The notes: generated from the sequence alone by a model not told the origin. Positions 1 to 7,290 are shown, counted from the stretch's first letter. The stretch: 8,231 nt of DNA from Candidatus Cloacimonadota bacterium (GCA_017998585.1 JAGOCT010000062.1:1-8231); one strand, 5' to 3'. Made by a program: numbers and translations.

Positions 1-1557
1 TCCATAAAGCTCATTATCAGGGCTTGTTGCTTCTGTTACGCCGTCAGTGTACAGTATGAGTTTGTCATTAATATCTAAAATATTTTCTTTGGAAAGATAG
101 GCTATATCGGGCACAATACCCATAGCGGTACTGTTTGGCGTTGTCAGCTCAGTAAATTCACCTGTAGATTTTTGAACAAGTGCAGGGAGGTGTCCTGCAT
201 TTGAATATAGAAGTTTGCCTGTATCAATAAAATAGTAAGCCAAGAAAACGGTTACGAACATATTGCTGTCGTTATCTTCTGAAAGTGCCTTATTTACCTT
301 TTTTAAGACTTCATGTGGTTCTTTAATCTCAGAAGCAGTCGAATGTAAAAGGGTTCTGCACAGCATCATAAACAAGGCAGCAGGAATTCCTTTTCCAGAG
401 ACATCTCCAACTAAAAATACAAAAGTATGATGATCATAAAAGAAAAAATCATAGAAATCTCCACCCACTTCTTTGGCAGGATGCATGATCGCATAAAGAT
501 CAAATTCATCTCTTCCTGGAAATGGAGGGAATACCCTTGGTAAGATACTCTGTTGGATTTCAGAGGCAATTGCCAGTTCACTTTCTACTACCTGACGTTT
601 AGCTGTTTCACTCTGTAAATCTCTGACATACTGATCCAATTTTTCTCCCATCAGATTGATATCAGAAGCCAGTTTTCGAATCTCTGTTGAGCCTTCTTCT
701 TTTGTTTTAAATGTAAACTCACCTGATGATATTTTTGATACTGACTTGCAAAGACTGTTTAAAGGTCTTGCCATATAGTAAGAAAGATTTATCGATATGA
801 CAAAAATCAGGATAAAAAACAAAACGCTAATAATAGCAAGAGAAATAAACACATTGCTCATCATTCCCTGACTGTAATTTCTAATCTGAGAGATAGCCGT
901 TTCTTTACTCTGTGTATTGATGGATTCTATCTTTTTTTCTACTGGATAAAAATAATCACTGATATTGACTACTGCGCACAGATTAAACGGACTGTCCTGA
1001 ACATGTACAACTGCTACATAGCGTTCTCTGGTACGGAAATTTTCATCTAAAAAACTGTAATAATCAGCAACCAGAGGCTTTGTAAATGATAACTGTGCCA
1101 GTTCCCACATCTTGGGATATTCTTTTTCCCATTCTTTGTAATTTCGTCCTTCCAGATTTTTGTTTTTATGCCAGATCACTTCTCCCTTTCGGTCAAAAAC
1201 ATCCACACTTCCCGATTTTTGGAGGTTTGAGTATAAATCCTGAGTGGCAATTGCTCTCAGTTTATCACTTTTCCGAAGTGTATTATAATCTTTAACAGGG
1301 TACTTTTTCAGCTCAAAAGCAAGTTCATTGGCTATCGCTTTCGCATAAAGCAGTACCTGAGTTTCTCCAAAACGTCTCAGATTTTCTTCAGAAAGCTTAG
1401 TCATTTGAGATGATATATCTATGATGTTCTTTTGGGCTATCTCAATGTTCTTTTTTTGAACGTTTTTCAATACAAAATGGGTTAACAGTGTAAATACGAT
1501 GATAAGACAAACAGACATCAGTGTATGAGATAAAATGAATTGATTTTTAATTTTCAT
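1..1557 (-). CDS. Membrane sensor SpoIIE/PP2C-type serine phosphatase with HAMP domain (3' end cut by window edge)
   Basis: The minus strand is open from ATG at 1557 to base 1, giving 519 residues without a stop; the C-terminus lies outside the window. TM1 is at about residues 13-30, an extracytoplasmic region at 31-235, TM2 at about 236-258, and a HAMP linker at about 258-315 (MARPL at 262-266). A short coiled stretch leads to ASEIQQSILP and the phosphatase domain. PP2C/SpoIIE metal-binding motifs are intact: GGDFYD (GGD 365-367), GDVSGKG (384-390, D385), AGHLPAL (G455, H456) and YTDGVTEA (D505, G506). The family dephosphorylates Ser/Thr phosphoproteins, commonly anti-sigma-factor antagonists in partner-switching pathways. 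Here the outer domain probably senses a ligand and signals through HAMP. The outer domain's size and its helix-then-sheet pattern (VDVFDRKGEVIW, YVAVVHV) resemble a Cache fold, but that is an inference. A weak purine-rich site (GAAAG, 7 nt upstream) precedes the ATG. No anti-sigma or STAS gene is visible; such partners could lie beyond the left edge. Confidence 0.93.
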   Translation of the reverse strand, partial: MKIKNQFILSHTLMSVCLIIVFTLLTHFVLKNVQKKNIEIAQKNIIDISSQMTKLSEENLRRFGETQVLLYAKAIANELAFELKKYPVKDYNTLRKSDKLRAIATQDLYSNLQKSGSVDVFDRKGEVIWHKNKNLEGRNYKEWEKEYPKMWELAQLSFTKPLVADYYSFLDENFRTRERYVAVVHVQDSPFNLCAVVNISDYFYPVEKKIESINTQSKETAISQIRNYSQGMMSNVFISLAIISVLFFILIFVISINLSYYMARPLNSLCKSVSKISSGEFTFKTKEEGSTEIRKLASDINLMGEKLDQYVRDLQSETAKRQVVESELAIASEIQQSILPRVFPPFPGRDEFDLYAIMHPAKEVGGDFYDFFFYDHHTFVFLVGDVSGKGIPAALFMMLCRTLLHSTASEIKEPHEVLKKVNKALSEDNDSNMFVTVFLAYYFIDTGKLLYSNAGHLPALVQKSTGEFTELTTPNSTAMGIVPDIAYLSKENILDINDKLILYTDGVTEATSPDNELYG

Positions 1558-1604
1558 AATGATTCTTTCTATTTTTTTGTAAAACTAACAATCATAGTGA
1601 TAAT

Positions 1605-1610
1605 CGTCAA
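1605..1610 (-). promoter_or_regulatory. Candidate -35 element (TTGACG) of the phosphatase gene
   Basis: On the minus strand, TTGACG follows a run of ten A residues plus C (the T-run at 1612-1621 on the plus strand) and lies about 48 bases upstream of the phosphatase ATG. Seventeen bases downstream is TAGTTT, a poor match to a sigma-70 -10 box. The A-tract could act as an UP element. The -35 match is good but the -10 is weak, so the call is tentative. Confidence 0.35.
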
Positions 1611-1684
1611 GTTTTTTTTTTAAATACTTCATCTTCACGGTAAATTTTGGGTAAAATAATTGACTTTTAAAGTAGATGAAATTG

Positions 1685-1709
1685 AAATCTCAGGTTGTGA
1701 GGTTTTTTT
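1685..1709 (+). terminator. Hairpin followed by a T-run, terminator-like
   Basis: AAATCTCA (1685-1692) can pair with TGAGGTTT (1698-1705), with one T-G wobble and a five-base loop GGTTG. Ts run on through 1709. On the plus strand this has the shape of a weak intrinsic terminator. It ends no plus-strand gene in the window, so it might stop transcription running antisense to the phosphatase gene, or be a leader structure. The stem is AT-rich with few GC pairs, so it may also be chance. Confidence 0.25.
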
Positions 1710-1731
1710 CATAGAATAAAAAGTAATATTC

Positions 1732-1743
1732 GCTTAGGCTTAG
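1732..1743 (+). repeat. Tandem direct repeat GCTTAG x2
   Basis: Two perfect adjacent copies of GCTTAG lie in the divergent intergenic region, about 37 bases upstream of the TTGACA candidate. This could be an operator half-site pair for a regulator, or chance; there is no further support. Confidence 0.3.
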
Positions 1744-1779
1744 CATTTCAGCTTTTCTAAAGTAAGTATTTGAAAAAAC

Positions 1780-1785
1780 TTGACA
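1780..1785 (+). promoter_or_regulatory. Candidate -35 element (TTGACA) for the six-gene plus-strand operon
   Basis: A consensus TTGACA follows an A6 tract and C, 45 bases upstream of the first operon ATG. At the usual 17-base spacing the downstream hexamer is TAGCGG, a poor -10. TAATTT (1809-1814) and TTTATA (1812-1817) are better AT-rich hexamers but lie too far away for a standard sigma-70 promoter. It is placed sensibly for the operon and matches the layout of the divergent site at 1605-1610. Confidence 0.35.
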
Positions 1786-1830
1786 TAATCAGCAGTAAAA
1801 AATAGCGGTAATTTATAAAGGACAGGTAAG

Positions 1831-2265
1831 ATGGCAAAAAACAACGAATCACAAATCAAAAATGAAATATTCTCTCTGCTCAGGGAAAATCAGGAAAGTT
1901 ATCTGGCTACCAGTGTTAATGATCAGGCATTTGTCAGACCATTGATATTGTTTTATGCGTATAGTCGTTTTTGGTATGTGAGCTTTAAAAAAGATGCAAA
2001 AACGGCTCAAATCAGACAGAATAAAAGAGTAGAAGTCTGTATTCCACTGCATGAATCAGGACATACAGGTTATATCAGAGCTCAGGGAATCGCAAAGATT
2101 ATCAATGATCCTCAGTTAAAGTATGAAGCAATGGATTTTTGTTACTTTTTTGATGATTATTTTGATGGAGCAGATGATCCCGATTATATACTGATTGAGT
2201 TGGTGTTTGATCAGATGCAGCTAATGAGACCTGGTGAAACCTTTTCTATTAAAGTGAATCTGTAA
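1831..2265 (+). CDS. Pyridoxamine 5'-phosphate oxidase-family FMN-binding split-barrel protein
   Basis: The product is 144 residues and soluble, with no signal peptide. The fold signature of the small PNPOx-like family is visible: ATSVNDQAFVRPL (26-38), the FWYVSFKKDAKTAQIRQN block (47-64) that usually contributes flavin phosphate contacts, then VEVCI (67-71), GYIRAQGIAKII (80-91) and a C-terminal DDPDYILIEL (115-124). These short proteins normally dimerise and bind FMN, or sometimes F420 or heme. Substrates are mostly unknown, and few of them are true pyridoxamine phosphate oxidases, which are longer. The start is supported by AAAGGA (1817-1822), eight bases before the ATG. It is the first gene of the operon and ends four bases before the next ATG. 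A redox or flavin-storage role is possible. The family call is solid; the function is not known. Confidence 0.85.
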   Translation: MAKNNESQIKNEIFSLLRENQESYLATSVNDQAFVRPLILFYAYSRFWYVSFKKDAKTAQIRQNKRVEVCIPLHESGHTGYIRAQGIAKIINDPQLKYEAMDFCYFFDDYFDGADDPDYILIELVFDQMQLMRPGETFSIKVNL

Positions 2266-2269
2266 ATAC

Positions 2270-2797
2270 ATGAGCTCTGATAAAGAAAAAAAAATAATTG
2301 TTTTGTCTTTCATCACTGCATTTACTCTGAGTATTTATATTTTAGAAATGTTTATTCCAAAACCATTACCTTTTATGAAAATTGGGCTCAGTAATGTGAT
2401 GATTGTCTATATGCTTTTTTCAAATATGCCTTATGAAGCGCTCATTGTTACGCTGGCAAAAACTCTTGTCGGTGGCTTTGTTACAGGCACTTTGTTTAAT
2501 CCAACTACCTTAATGTCCTTAAATGGGGGTTTGCTTGCCTATCTCTTTATGATTTTTTTTATGAAAACCAAAATCAATTTTTCTGTAATAGGCATCAGTA
2601 TCATTGGTTCTGTGATGCATAATATGGGGCAGCTCCTGACGGTTAATCTTTTTGTGATAAAGAATCAGAAAATTTTGTATCTTTTCCCATTGTTGTTGAT
2701 ATTAGCATTAGCTACTGGTCTTTTTACAGGATATTCTGCCTTTCTATTATTAAAACATTTAAATCTTCGGAGTTTGTATGAAAAAACAGATTTTTAA
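2270..2797 (+). CDS. Gx transporter family membrane protein (ECF S-component-like; often annotated heptaprenyl diphosphate synthase component I)
   Basis: This 175-residue protein is almost entirely hydrophobic, with about five or six membrane segments. Family hallmarks are PFMKIGLSN (34-42), the stretch VTLAKTLVGGFVTGTLF (60-76), SLNGGLLA (83-90) and GSVMHNMGQLL (113-123). The family (COG4769 type) is thought to resemble substrate-binding S components of ECF transporters. The old label heptaprenyl diphosphate synthase component I comes from gene neighbourhood and is probably misleading, since no prenyltransferase DDxxD motif is present. The substrate is unknown. There is no clear ribosome site before the ATG, which follows the upstream stop by four bases, so translation is probably coupled. 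A run of nine A residues (2286-2294) lies within codons 6-9. The 3' end overlaps the PBP gene by 20 bases. No ECF ATPase or T component is present here. Confidence 0.85.
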   Translation: MSSDKEKKIIVLSFITAFTLSIYILEMFIPKPLPFMKIGLSNVMIVYMLFSNMPYEALIVTLAKTLVGGFVTGTLFNPTTLMSLNGGLLAYLFMIFFMKTKINFSVIGISIIGSVMHNMGQLLTVNLFVIKNQKILYLFPLLLILALATGLFTGYSAFLLLKHLNLRSLYEKTDF

Positions 2798-4871
2798 ATA
2801 TATTAAGATATTCCTTGGAATTAGCATATTTGTTACAGGTATGCTGAGTGGCTTGTTCTTTTTTTACAGCCGTGAATTGCCACCTATGGCTGAAGTGCAA
2901 AGTTATCAGGTGAATTCAGGTTCTGAAGTATATGATTGTAAAGGAAAACTGATTCATATATTTGCTGTAGAAAACAGAAAATTGACTACTTTTGACAATC
3001 TGCCTCCTCATTTAATCAGCGCTTTGCTTGTGATTGAAGATATGAATTTTTATAATCACTGGGGAATTGATATTTATGGTTTATTTAGAGCGATTATTGT
3101 TGATATTATTACCTGGGATTTTGCACAGGGAGGCTCAACTATTACCCAACAATTAGCCAGAAATATGTTTCTCAATTTAGACAAGCAATTGCCCAGAAAG
3201 ATTAAAGAAGCGATGCTGGCTGTATTGATTGAGCGAAATTTTACCAAAGAAGAAATTCTGGAGATTTATTTTAATAAGATCTATTTTGGTGGCGGGATTT
3301 ATGGTATAGAAACGGCTGCATACCGGTATTTTGGTAAAACAACCAAAGATTTAACCATTGGTGAAGCTGCATTACTGGTGGGTATGATTCAAAGACCTAA
3401 TTATTATTCACCTGTTAAAAACCCAGATAAAAGCATTCAGAGACGAAATTTTGTACTGAGTAAATTATATGAAAATGGGTATTTAACCTCAATTCAATAC
3501 GAAAATGCACTCAATGAAAAATTAACACTAAATCAGCATCGTTTTGTTACTAACAGCAACAGCAATTATTTTATTGATTATATCCGTATCCGACTTGAAC
3601 GAAAATATGGGACAGAACAGGTTTTTAACGGTGGATTAAAAATTTATACGACATTGGACAATGAACTGCAATTGTTTGCAGATTCCACTTTAAACGAACA
3701 TTTATCCAGTATGGAACTTAACAGAAACTACAAAGAAAAATACAAAGATTTCCCTCCAACTGTTTCGAATATTAAGGCAAATTATATTCAAGGTGGTGTA
3801 TTTGCCATTGATCCAGAAACCGGATATGTAAAAGTCATGATTGGTGGTAGAAACTTCAGACACAGTAAATTCAACCGAATGACTCAGGCTAAGAGACAAG
3901 CCGGATCAGCTTTTAAGCCATTGTTATATACGGCTGCAGTTGAAAAGGGTTATACCCCTGCAACGATTATTAATGATGCTCCTGTAACCTTTATGAAAGA
4001 GGGGCAGGTTTACTGGGAACCCAAAAATTATGAAAAGAATTATTATGGCAATGTGACGCTAAGAAATGCATTAAAAAAATCTATGAATGTGAGTGCTGCC
4101 AAGCTGATTTATGATGTTGGTCCTCAAAATGTGGTAAAGATTGCAGAAAATTTTGGGCTAACTACGCCTATTCCTCCTTTTATGTCTTTATCTGTGGGCT
4201 CTTGTGAAGTTATTCCCTATGAGCTAATCAGTTCATTCAGTATTTATGCGTCTGGGGGAGAACGTGTAACTCCAATTTTCTATACCAAAGTCACAGATCA
4301 TAAAGGTAAAGTGCTTGAAGAAAATAAACCCGATAAAGTCAAGGTTCTGGATCCGAAAGTTGCCTGGATTATGACCGATTTAATGAAGACAGTTGTTAAT
4401 CATGGAACGGCATTCCCAATTCGTTCCTGGGGATTTACTTATCCCTGTGCAGGTAAAACCGGCACAACAGACGATTACAGAGATGCCTGGTTTATTGGCT
4501 ATACGCCAAAACTTGTTCTTGGGGTATGGACTGGTTTTGACAATAATCAACCAATGGGGAGTGGGATGACAGGCGCTACAGCAACACTACCTGTTTGGAT
4601 TCCAATTGCCAAAAAAGCCGTTTATGAGCAACTCAAAGCAGGAGAAGATGTAGATGCTGACTTTGTAAAACCAGAAGGAATTGTCGAAGCGAATGTCTCC
4701 TCAGTAACCGGATTTTTGGCGAAAAACAGCTATGGTCCTGTGATTAAGGAGTATTTCATTAAAGGGACTGAACCTGGCAATTATTCAGATTCTTTGAAAT
4801 TTAACTATTATCCTTCCAGATTACGTCCTGGAAGAGACCGTTATTTAAACGTTGTGGAAGTTAAAGATTAG
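2778..4871 (+). CDS. Class A penicillin-binding protein (PBP1A type): peptidoglycan glycosyltransferase/transpeptidase
   Basis: The product is 697 residues, with a short cytoplasmic tail and one TM anchor at about residues 8-30, so both catalytic domains face the periplasm. The GT51 glycosyltransferase domain (about 50-230) has IEDMNFYNHWGID with catalytic E87, GGSTITQQLARNMFL, and KIKEAMLAVLIE with the second Glu E144. Their 57-residue separation equals that of E233/E290 in E. coli PBP1b. The transpeptidase domain (about 335-640) has all three motifs: SAFK with nucleophile S377 and K380, SMN at 435-437, and KTG at 560-562. It polymerises lipid II and crosslinks glycan strands. It is shorter than E. 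coli PBP1a (about 850 residues), and the linker between domains looks too short for that protein's large inserted OB-type domain. The ATG is supported by GGAG five bases upstream (2769-2772), inside the overlapping Gx gene. PbpC and MrcB types are less likely because the length and C-terminus fit the 1A class. The gene symbol is left blank since mrcA/ponA usage varies. Confidence 0.96.
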   Translation: MKKQIFKYIKIFLGISIFVTGMLSGLFFFYSRELPPMAEVQSYQVNSGSEVYDCKGKLIHIFAVENRKLTTFDNLPPHLISALLVIEDMNFYNHWGIDIYGLFRAIIVDIITWDFAQGGSTITQQLARNMFLNLDKQLPRKIKEAMLAVLIERNFTKEEILEIYFNKIYFGGGIYGIETAAYRYFGKTTKDLTIGEAALLVGMIQRPNYYSPVKNPDKSIQRRNFVLSKLYENGYLTSIQYENALNEKLTLNQHRFVTNSNSNYFIDYIRIRLERKYGTEQVFNGGLKIYTTLDNELQLFADSTLNEHLSSMELNRNYKEKYKDFPPTVSNIKANYIQGGVFAIDPETGYVKVMIGGRNFRHSKFNRMTQAKRQAGSAFKPLLYTAAVEKGYTPATIINDAPVTFMKEGQVYWEPKNYEKNYYGNVTLRNALKKSMNVSAAKLIYDVGPQNVVKIAENFGLTTPIPPFMSLSVGSCEVIPYELISSFSIYASGGERVTPIFYTKVTDHKGKVLEENKPDKVKVLDPKVAWIMTDLMKTVVNHGTAFPIRSWGFTYPCAGKTGTTDDYRDAWFIGYTPKLVLGVWTGFDNNQPMGSGMTGATATLPVWIPIAKKAVYEQLKAGEDVDADFVKPEGIVEANVSSVTGFLAKNSYGPVIKEYFIKGTEPGNYSDSLKFNYYPSRLRPGRDRYLNVVEVKD

Positions 4872-4873
4872 TG
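4871..4873 (+). promoter_or_regulatory. GTG start codon overlapping the PBP stop (TAGTG)
   Basis: The PBP gene stops with TAG at 4869-4871 and the glycosyltransferase opens with GTG at 4871-4873. The next in-frame ATG lies beyond the GT2 nucleotide-binding motifs, so this GTG is the only plausible standard start near the N-terminal membrane helix. GGAAG at 4856-4860 is a modest ribosome site. The one-base overlap points to termination-reinitiation coupling. Confidence 0.7.
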
Positions 4874-6067
4874 TTTTTACTGACAGCTTTTATTTCTATC
4901 TTTATTTATTGTCTTTTTATTGTTGTATTTTATGCTAATCTGAAAAGGCATGAACCGGTTACTGTCAAACATCAGATACCAGTCAGTATCGTATGCAGTG
5001 CCCGGAATGAGGAAGATAATCTGCCTCATTTTTTGAATGCACTTTTAAAACAACAATATGACCTAAGCCTGGTTCAGATTATAATTGCAGATGATTGTTC
5101 CAGTGATCGGACTGCTGAAATCTTAAAGACATGGAGCTCCCGATTTCCTGATTTTTCGTGTTTTACTGCTCAAGGTAGAAATCAGGTACTTTCAGCTAAA
5201 AAAAATGCATTAGGACAAGCGATTCAAAAAGCCAAATATAATATTCTTTTGTCAACAGATGCCGATTGCATTCCTCAGGAAAACTGGATAAACGGAATGG
5301 TTGATGCTTATGTGAGAAATGAGGATGCTGAAATGGTGGTAGGTTTTTCTGAAACTGAGTTAAAAAATGATAAGTTAGTCAATGCTCAGAAAAATGCTTT
5401 TTTATGGTTTCATTATCCTTTTAGTGTATTGTTTGAACATTTTGATTTTATGACACTTATGTTTGCTACTTCAGCTTCTGTTAATGCCGGTTTGTATTTT
5501 TCTTGCAGTGGACAGAATTTGTCATTCAGAAAATCAGCGTTTAACGACGTGGGTGGTTATGAGCCGATCAAACAGTATATTTCAGGTGATGATCTGCACT
5601 TGATGCAACTTTTTAAACAACATAAAAAACATATTGTATTTGCCAATAATTCCGATGGACGTGTTAAAACCAAAGCAATTACTTCCTTGTACAAGTTATT
5701 TAATCAACGTTCGCGCTGGGCTTCCAATATGAAATTTATGGTATTTTCAAATCCATTATTTTTTGTATATTTGTTGAGTGTATTCTTCGTGTTGACACTA
5801 ATACCTGCTTTATTATTTTTGAATTTTAGTATAGGTGTGTTACTCTTCAGTTTAAAGATAGTAATGGATAGTATTTTTATACAACGTGGCTATAAAGACT
5901 TTCAGTTATGGTCACGAATGTCAGGAGAAGGTATTGTTGCTGGTTTAAATTTTTGGACATTGATGATAACCTGGAGCGTTTTTCAGCCGGTTTATACCAT
6001 GATTGTTGCGGTATCAGGTTTTTTTTCACTGTTTAAATGGAAAGACAGAAAGGGTTTTAAAAAATGA
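4871..6067 (+). CDS. Membrane-anchored family 2 glycosyltransferase (processive-synthase-like motifs)
   Basis: This is a 398-residue integral membrane GT-A enzyme. An N-terminal TM helix (1-22) precedes a cytosolic catalytic domain: VSIVCSARNEEDNL (38-51), IIIADDCSSDRTAEI (70-84), the DxD metal/nucleotide site TDADC (129-133), SGDDLHLM (238-245, acidic catalytic pair D240/D241) and QRSRW (279-283), the Q-x-x-R-W motif. Two to four TM segments follow (about 293-385), ending in a basic tail. D,D,D + QxxRW is typical of processive beta-glycosyltransferases such as cellulose, hyaluronan and poly-GlcNAc synthases, but also occurs in lipid and ceramide glucosyltransferases, so the acceptor is unknown. 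It starts with GTG within TAGTG, sharing one base with the PBP stop. GGAAG lies ten bases upstream, and no in-frame ATG occurs before the catalytic core. Its place between PBP1A and a GlmU-like gene suggests envelope glycan or glycolipid synthesis. Confidence 0.9.
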   Translation: MFLLTAFISIFIYCLFIVVFYANLKRHEPVTVKHQIPVSIVCSARNEEDNLPHFLNALLKQQYDLSLVQIIIADDCSSDRTAEILKTWSSRFPDFSCFTAQGRNQVLSAKKNALGQAIQKAKYNILLSTDADCIPQENWINGMVDAYVRNEDAEMVVGFSETELKNDKLVNAQKNAFLWFHYPFSVLFEHFDFMTLMFATSASVNAGLYFSCSGQNLSFRKSAFNDVGGYEPIKQYISGDDLHLMQLFKQHKKHIVFANNSDGRVKTKAITSLYKLFNQRSRWASNMKFMVFSNPLFFVYLLSVFFVLTLIPALLFLNFSIGVLLFSLKIVMDSIFIQRGYKDFQLWSRMSGEGIVAGLNFWTLMITWSVFQPVYTMIVAVSGFFSLFKWKDRKGFKK

Positions 6068-7290
6068 AATATATGATTTTTGATGATAGTAAAAGCGATC
6101 AGTTTTTGCCTATGACTTATCTCAGATCTACAGGCGATTTAAGAGCTGGAATACTCAAGCTAAGACAACGGATTGAATTCATTATGGAAATGGAAGAAAG
6201 TGCTGTTATTGTAGCGCCTGAGCTGATTTCTCTGTATCGGGAAAGGCATCCTGACTGGCAAATCAATCAGGTTGAAAATGATGAATATCTTTTTATTAAC
6301 AGTCGCGCCAGATTAACTCTGGATAATAAAAAATTACTGGATGAGATGCCTGATGGCAGCATTCTAAAAAATGCAGATAATATCCTGGCGATACGCCTTA
6401 ATTGTAAGGCTCAGCCGATTGATTACCATTCTTTAATAAAAATGAGTCAGGATTTATGTGTGATTGAAACAGACCAGATGACTTGCTGGGAATATTTATG
6501 GGAATTGATGCATCATAATGGAGATCTGATCCGTTTTGATTTTGAAAACGTTTTTTATGATGAGGATAATTTTTTTGAGACAGAACCAGGCGTTACCATG
6601 CTTAATCCTTATGATATTTGGATAGGGGAAGGTGTAGAGTTAAAAACAGGGGTGGTGATTGATGCTTCAGAAGGGCCTGTTGTGATAGATGAGAATGCAG
6701 TGATTATGCATAACTCAGTCATTATAGGACCTGTATATATAGGAAAAAAATCAGTAATCAAAGTTGCTGCCAAGATTTATCCAAATACATCTGTCGGACC
6801 GGTATGTAAGATTGGCGGAGAGGTGGAAGATACGATTATTCAGGGTTATTCAAATAAACAGCATGACGGATTTTTAGGCCATAGTTATTTGGGTGAATGG
6901 GTGAATATTGGTGCAGATACCAATAACAGCGATTTGAAAAATACCTATAAAAGTGTAGCAGTTCATAATTATGCGACAGGGGAGAAAACTAATACCGGCA
7001 GTACATTTGTAGGCTGTTTTATTGGTGACCATTCCAAGGTTGGAATCAACTGCTCTATCAATACAGGAAGCATGATTGGCTTTGGTGCAAATTTATATGG
7101 TAGTCCGTTGATTCAGGGATTCATTCCTGATTTTTCCTGGGGACAAGCAAACGATTTGCAAAAATATAGACTGGAAGCCTTTTTAGAAACAGCTGGTACT
7201 GTTAAACAAAGAAGAAAGAAAGACCTGACAATAATTGAAAAAGGATTATTGGAAGAGATATATAAAAGAGGGATAAATGAATCAAGATAA
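6064..7290 (+). CDS. GlmU-like bifunctional-type protein: NTP_transf_4-like N-domain plus left-handed beta-helix acetyltransferase domain
   Basis: This 408-residue soluble protein matches the alternative GlmU family typical of Bacteroidota and relatives. The N-terminus (FDDSKSDQFLPMTYLRSTGDLRAGILKLR, about 6-34, read here in two parts: FDDSKSDQFLPMTY and LRSTGDLRAGILKLR) resembles that family's divergent sugar nucleotidyltransferase domain, without the G-x-G-T-R-M signature of ordinary GlmU. From about residue 185 it shows left-handed beta-helix hexapeptide repeats (IGEGVEL, IDENAVI, IGPVYIGKKSVI, IGGEVEDTII, GDHSKVGINCSI). GHSYLGEWVNIGA (272-284), with H273, aligns in character with GHLTYLG and the catalytic His of E. 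coli GlmU. The likely role is glucosamine-1-P acetylation and UDP-GlcNAc formation, or a related sugar nucleotide. The acetyltransferase half is better supported than the nucleotidyltransferase half. ATG overlaps the upstream TGA (ATGA), with GAAAGGG nine bases before. The neighbouring cell-wall genes fit. Confidence 0.85.
   Translation: MKYMIFDDSKSDQFLPMTYLRSTGDLRAGILKLRQRIEFIMEMEESAVIVAPELISLYRERHPDWQINQVENDEYLFINSRARLTLDNKKLLDEMPDGSILKNADNILAIRLNCKAQPIDYHSLIKMSQDLCVIETDQMTCWEYLWELMHHNGDLIRFDFENVFYDEDNFFETEPGVTMLNPYDIWIGEGVELKTGVVIDASEGPVVIDENAVIMHNSVIIGPVYIGKKSVIKVAAKIYPNTSVGPVCKIGGEVEDTIIQGYSNKQHDGFLGHSYLGEWVNIGADTNNSDLKNTYKSVAVHNYATGEKTNTGSTFVGCFIGDHSKVGINCSINTGSMIGFGANLYGSPLIQGFIPDFSWGQANDLQKYRLEAFLETAGTVKQRRKKDLTIIEKGLLEEIYKRGINESR

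Noticed and set aside
1086..1295. Plus-strand open frame of 69 codons
   Set aside because: It lies fully inside the minus-strand phosphatase gene, opposite its sensor domain, with no family resemblance.
1660..1688. TTGACT with TGAAAT 17 bases later as a third promoter
   Set aside because: The -10 match is poor and transcription would run straight into the hairpin at 1685-1709; too weak to annotate.
1849..2052. Minus-strand open frame of 67 codons
   Set aside because: Antisense shadow of the PNPOx-family gene, with no recognisable motifs.
2270..2797. Reading the Gx protein as a prenyl diphosphate synthase subunit
   Set aside because: It is a polytopic membrane protein without Asp-rich prenyltransferase motifs; the database name reflects neighbourhood only.
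3702..3899. Minus-strand open frame of 65 codons
   Set aside because: Antisense shadow within the PBP transpeptidase region.
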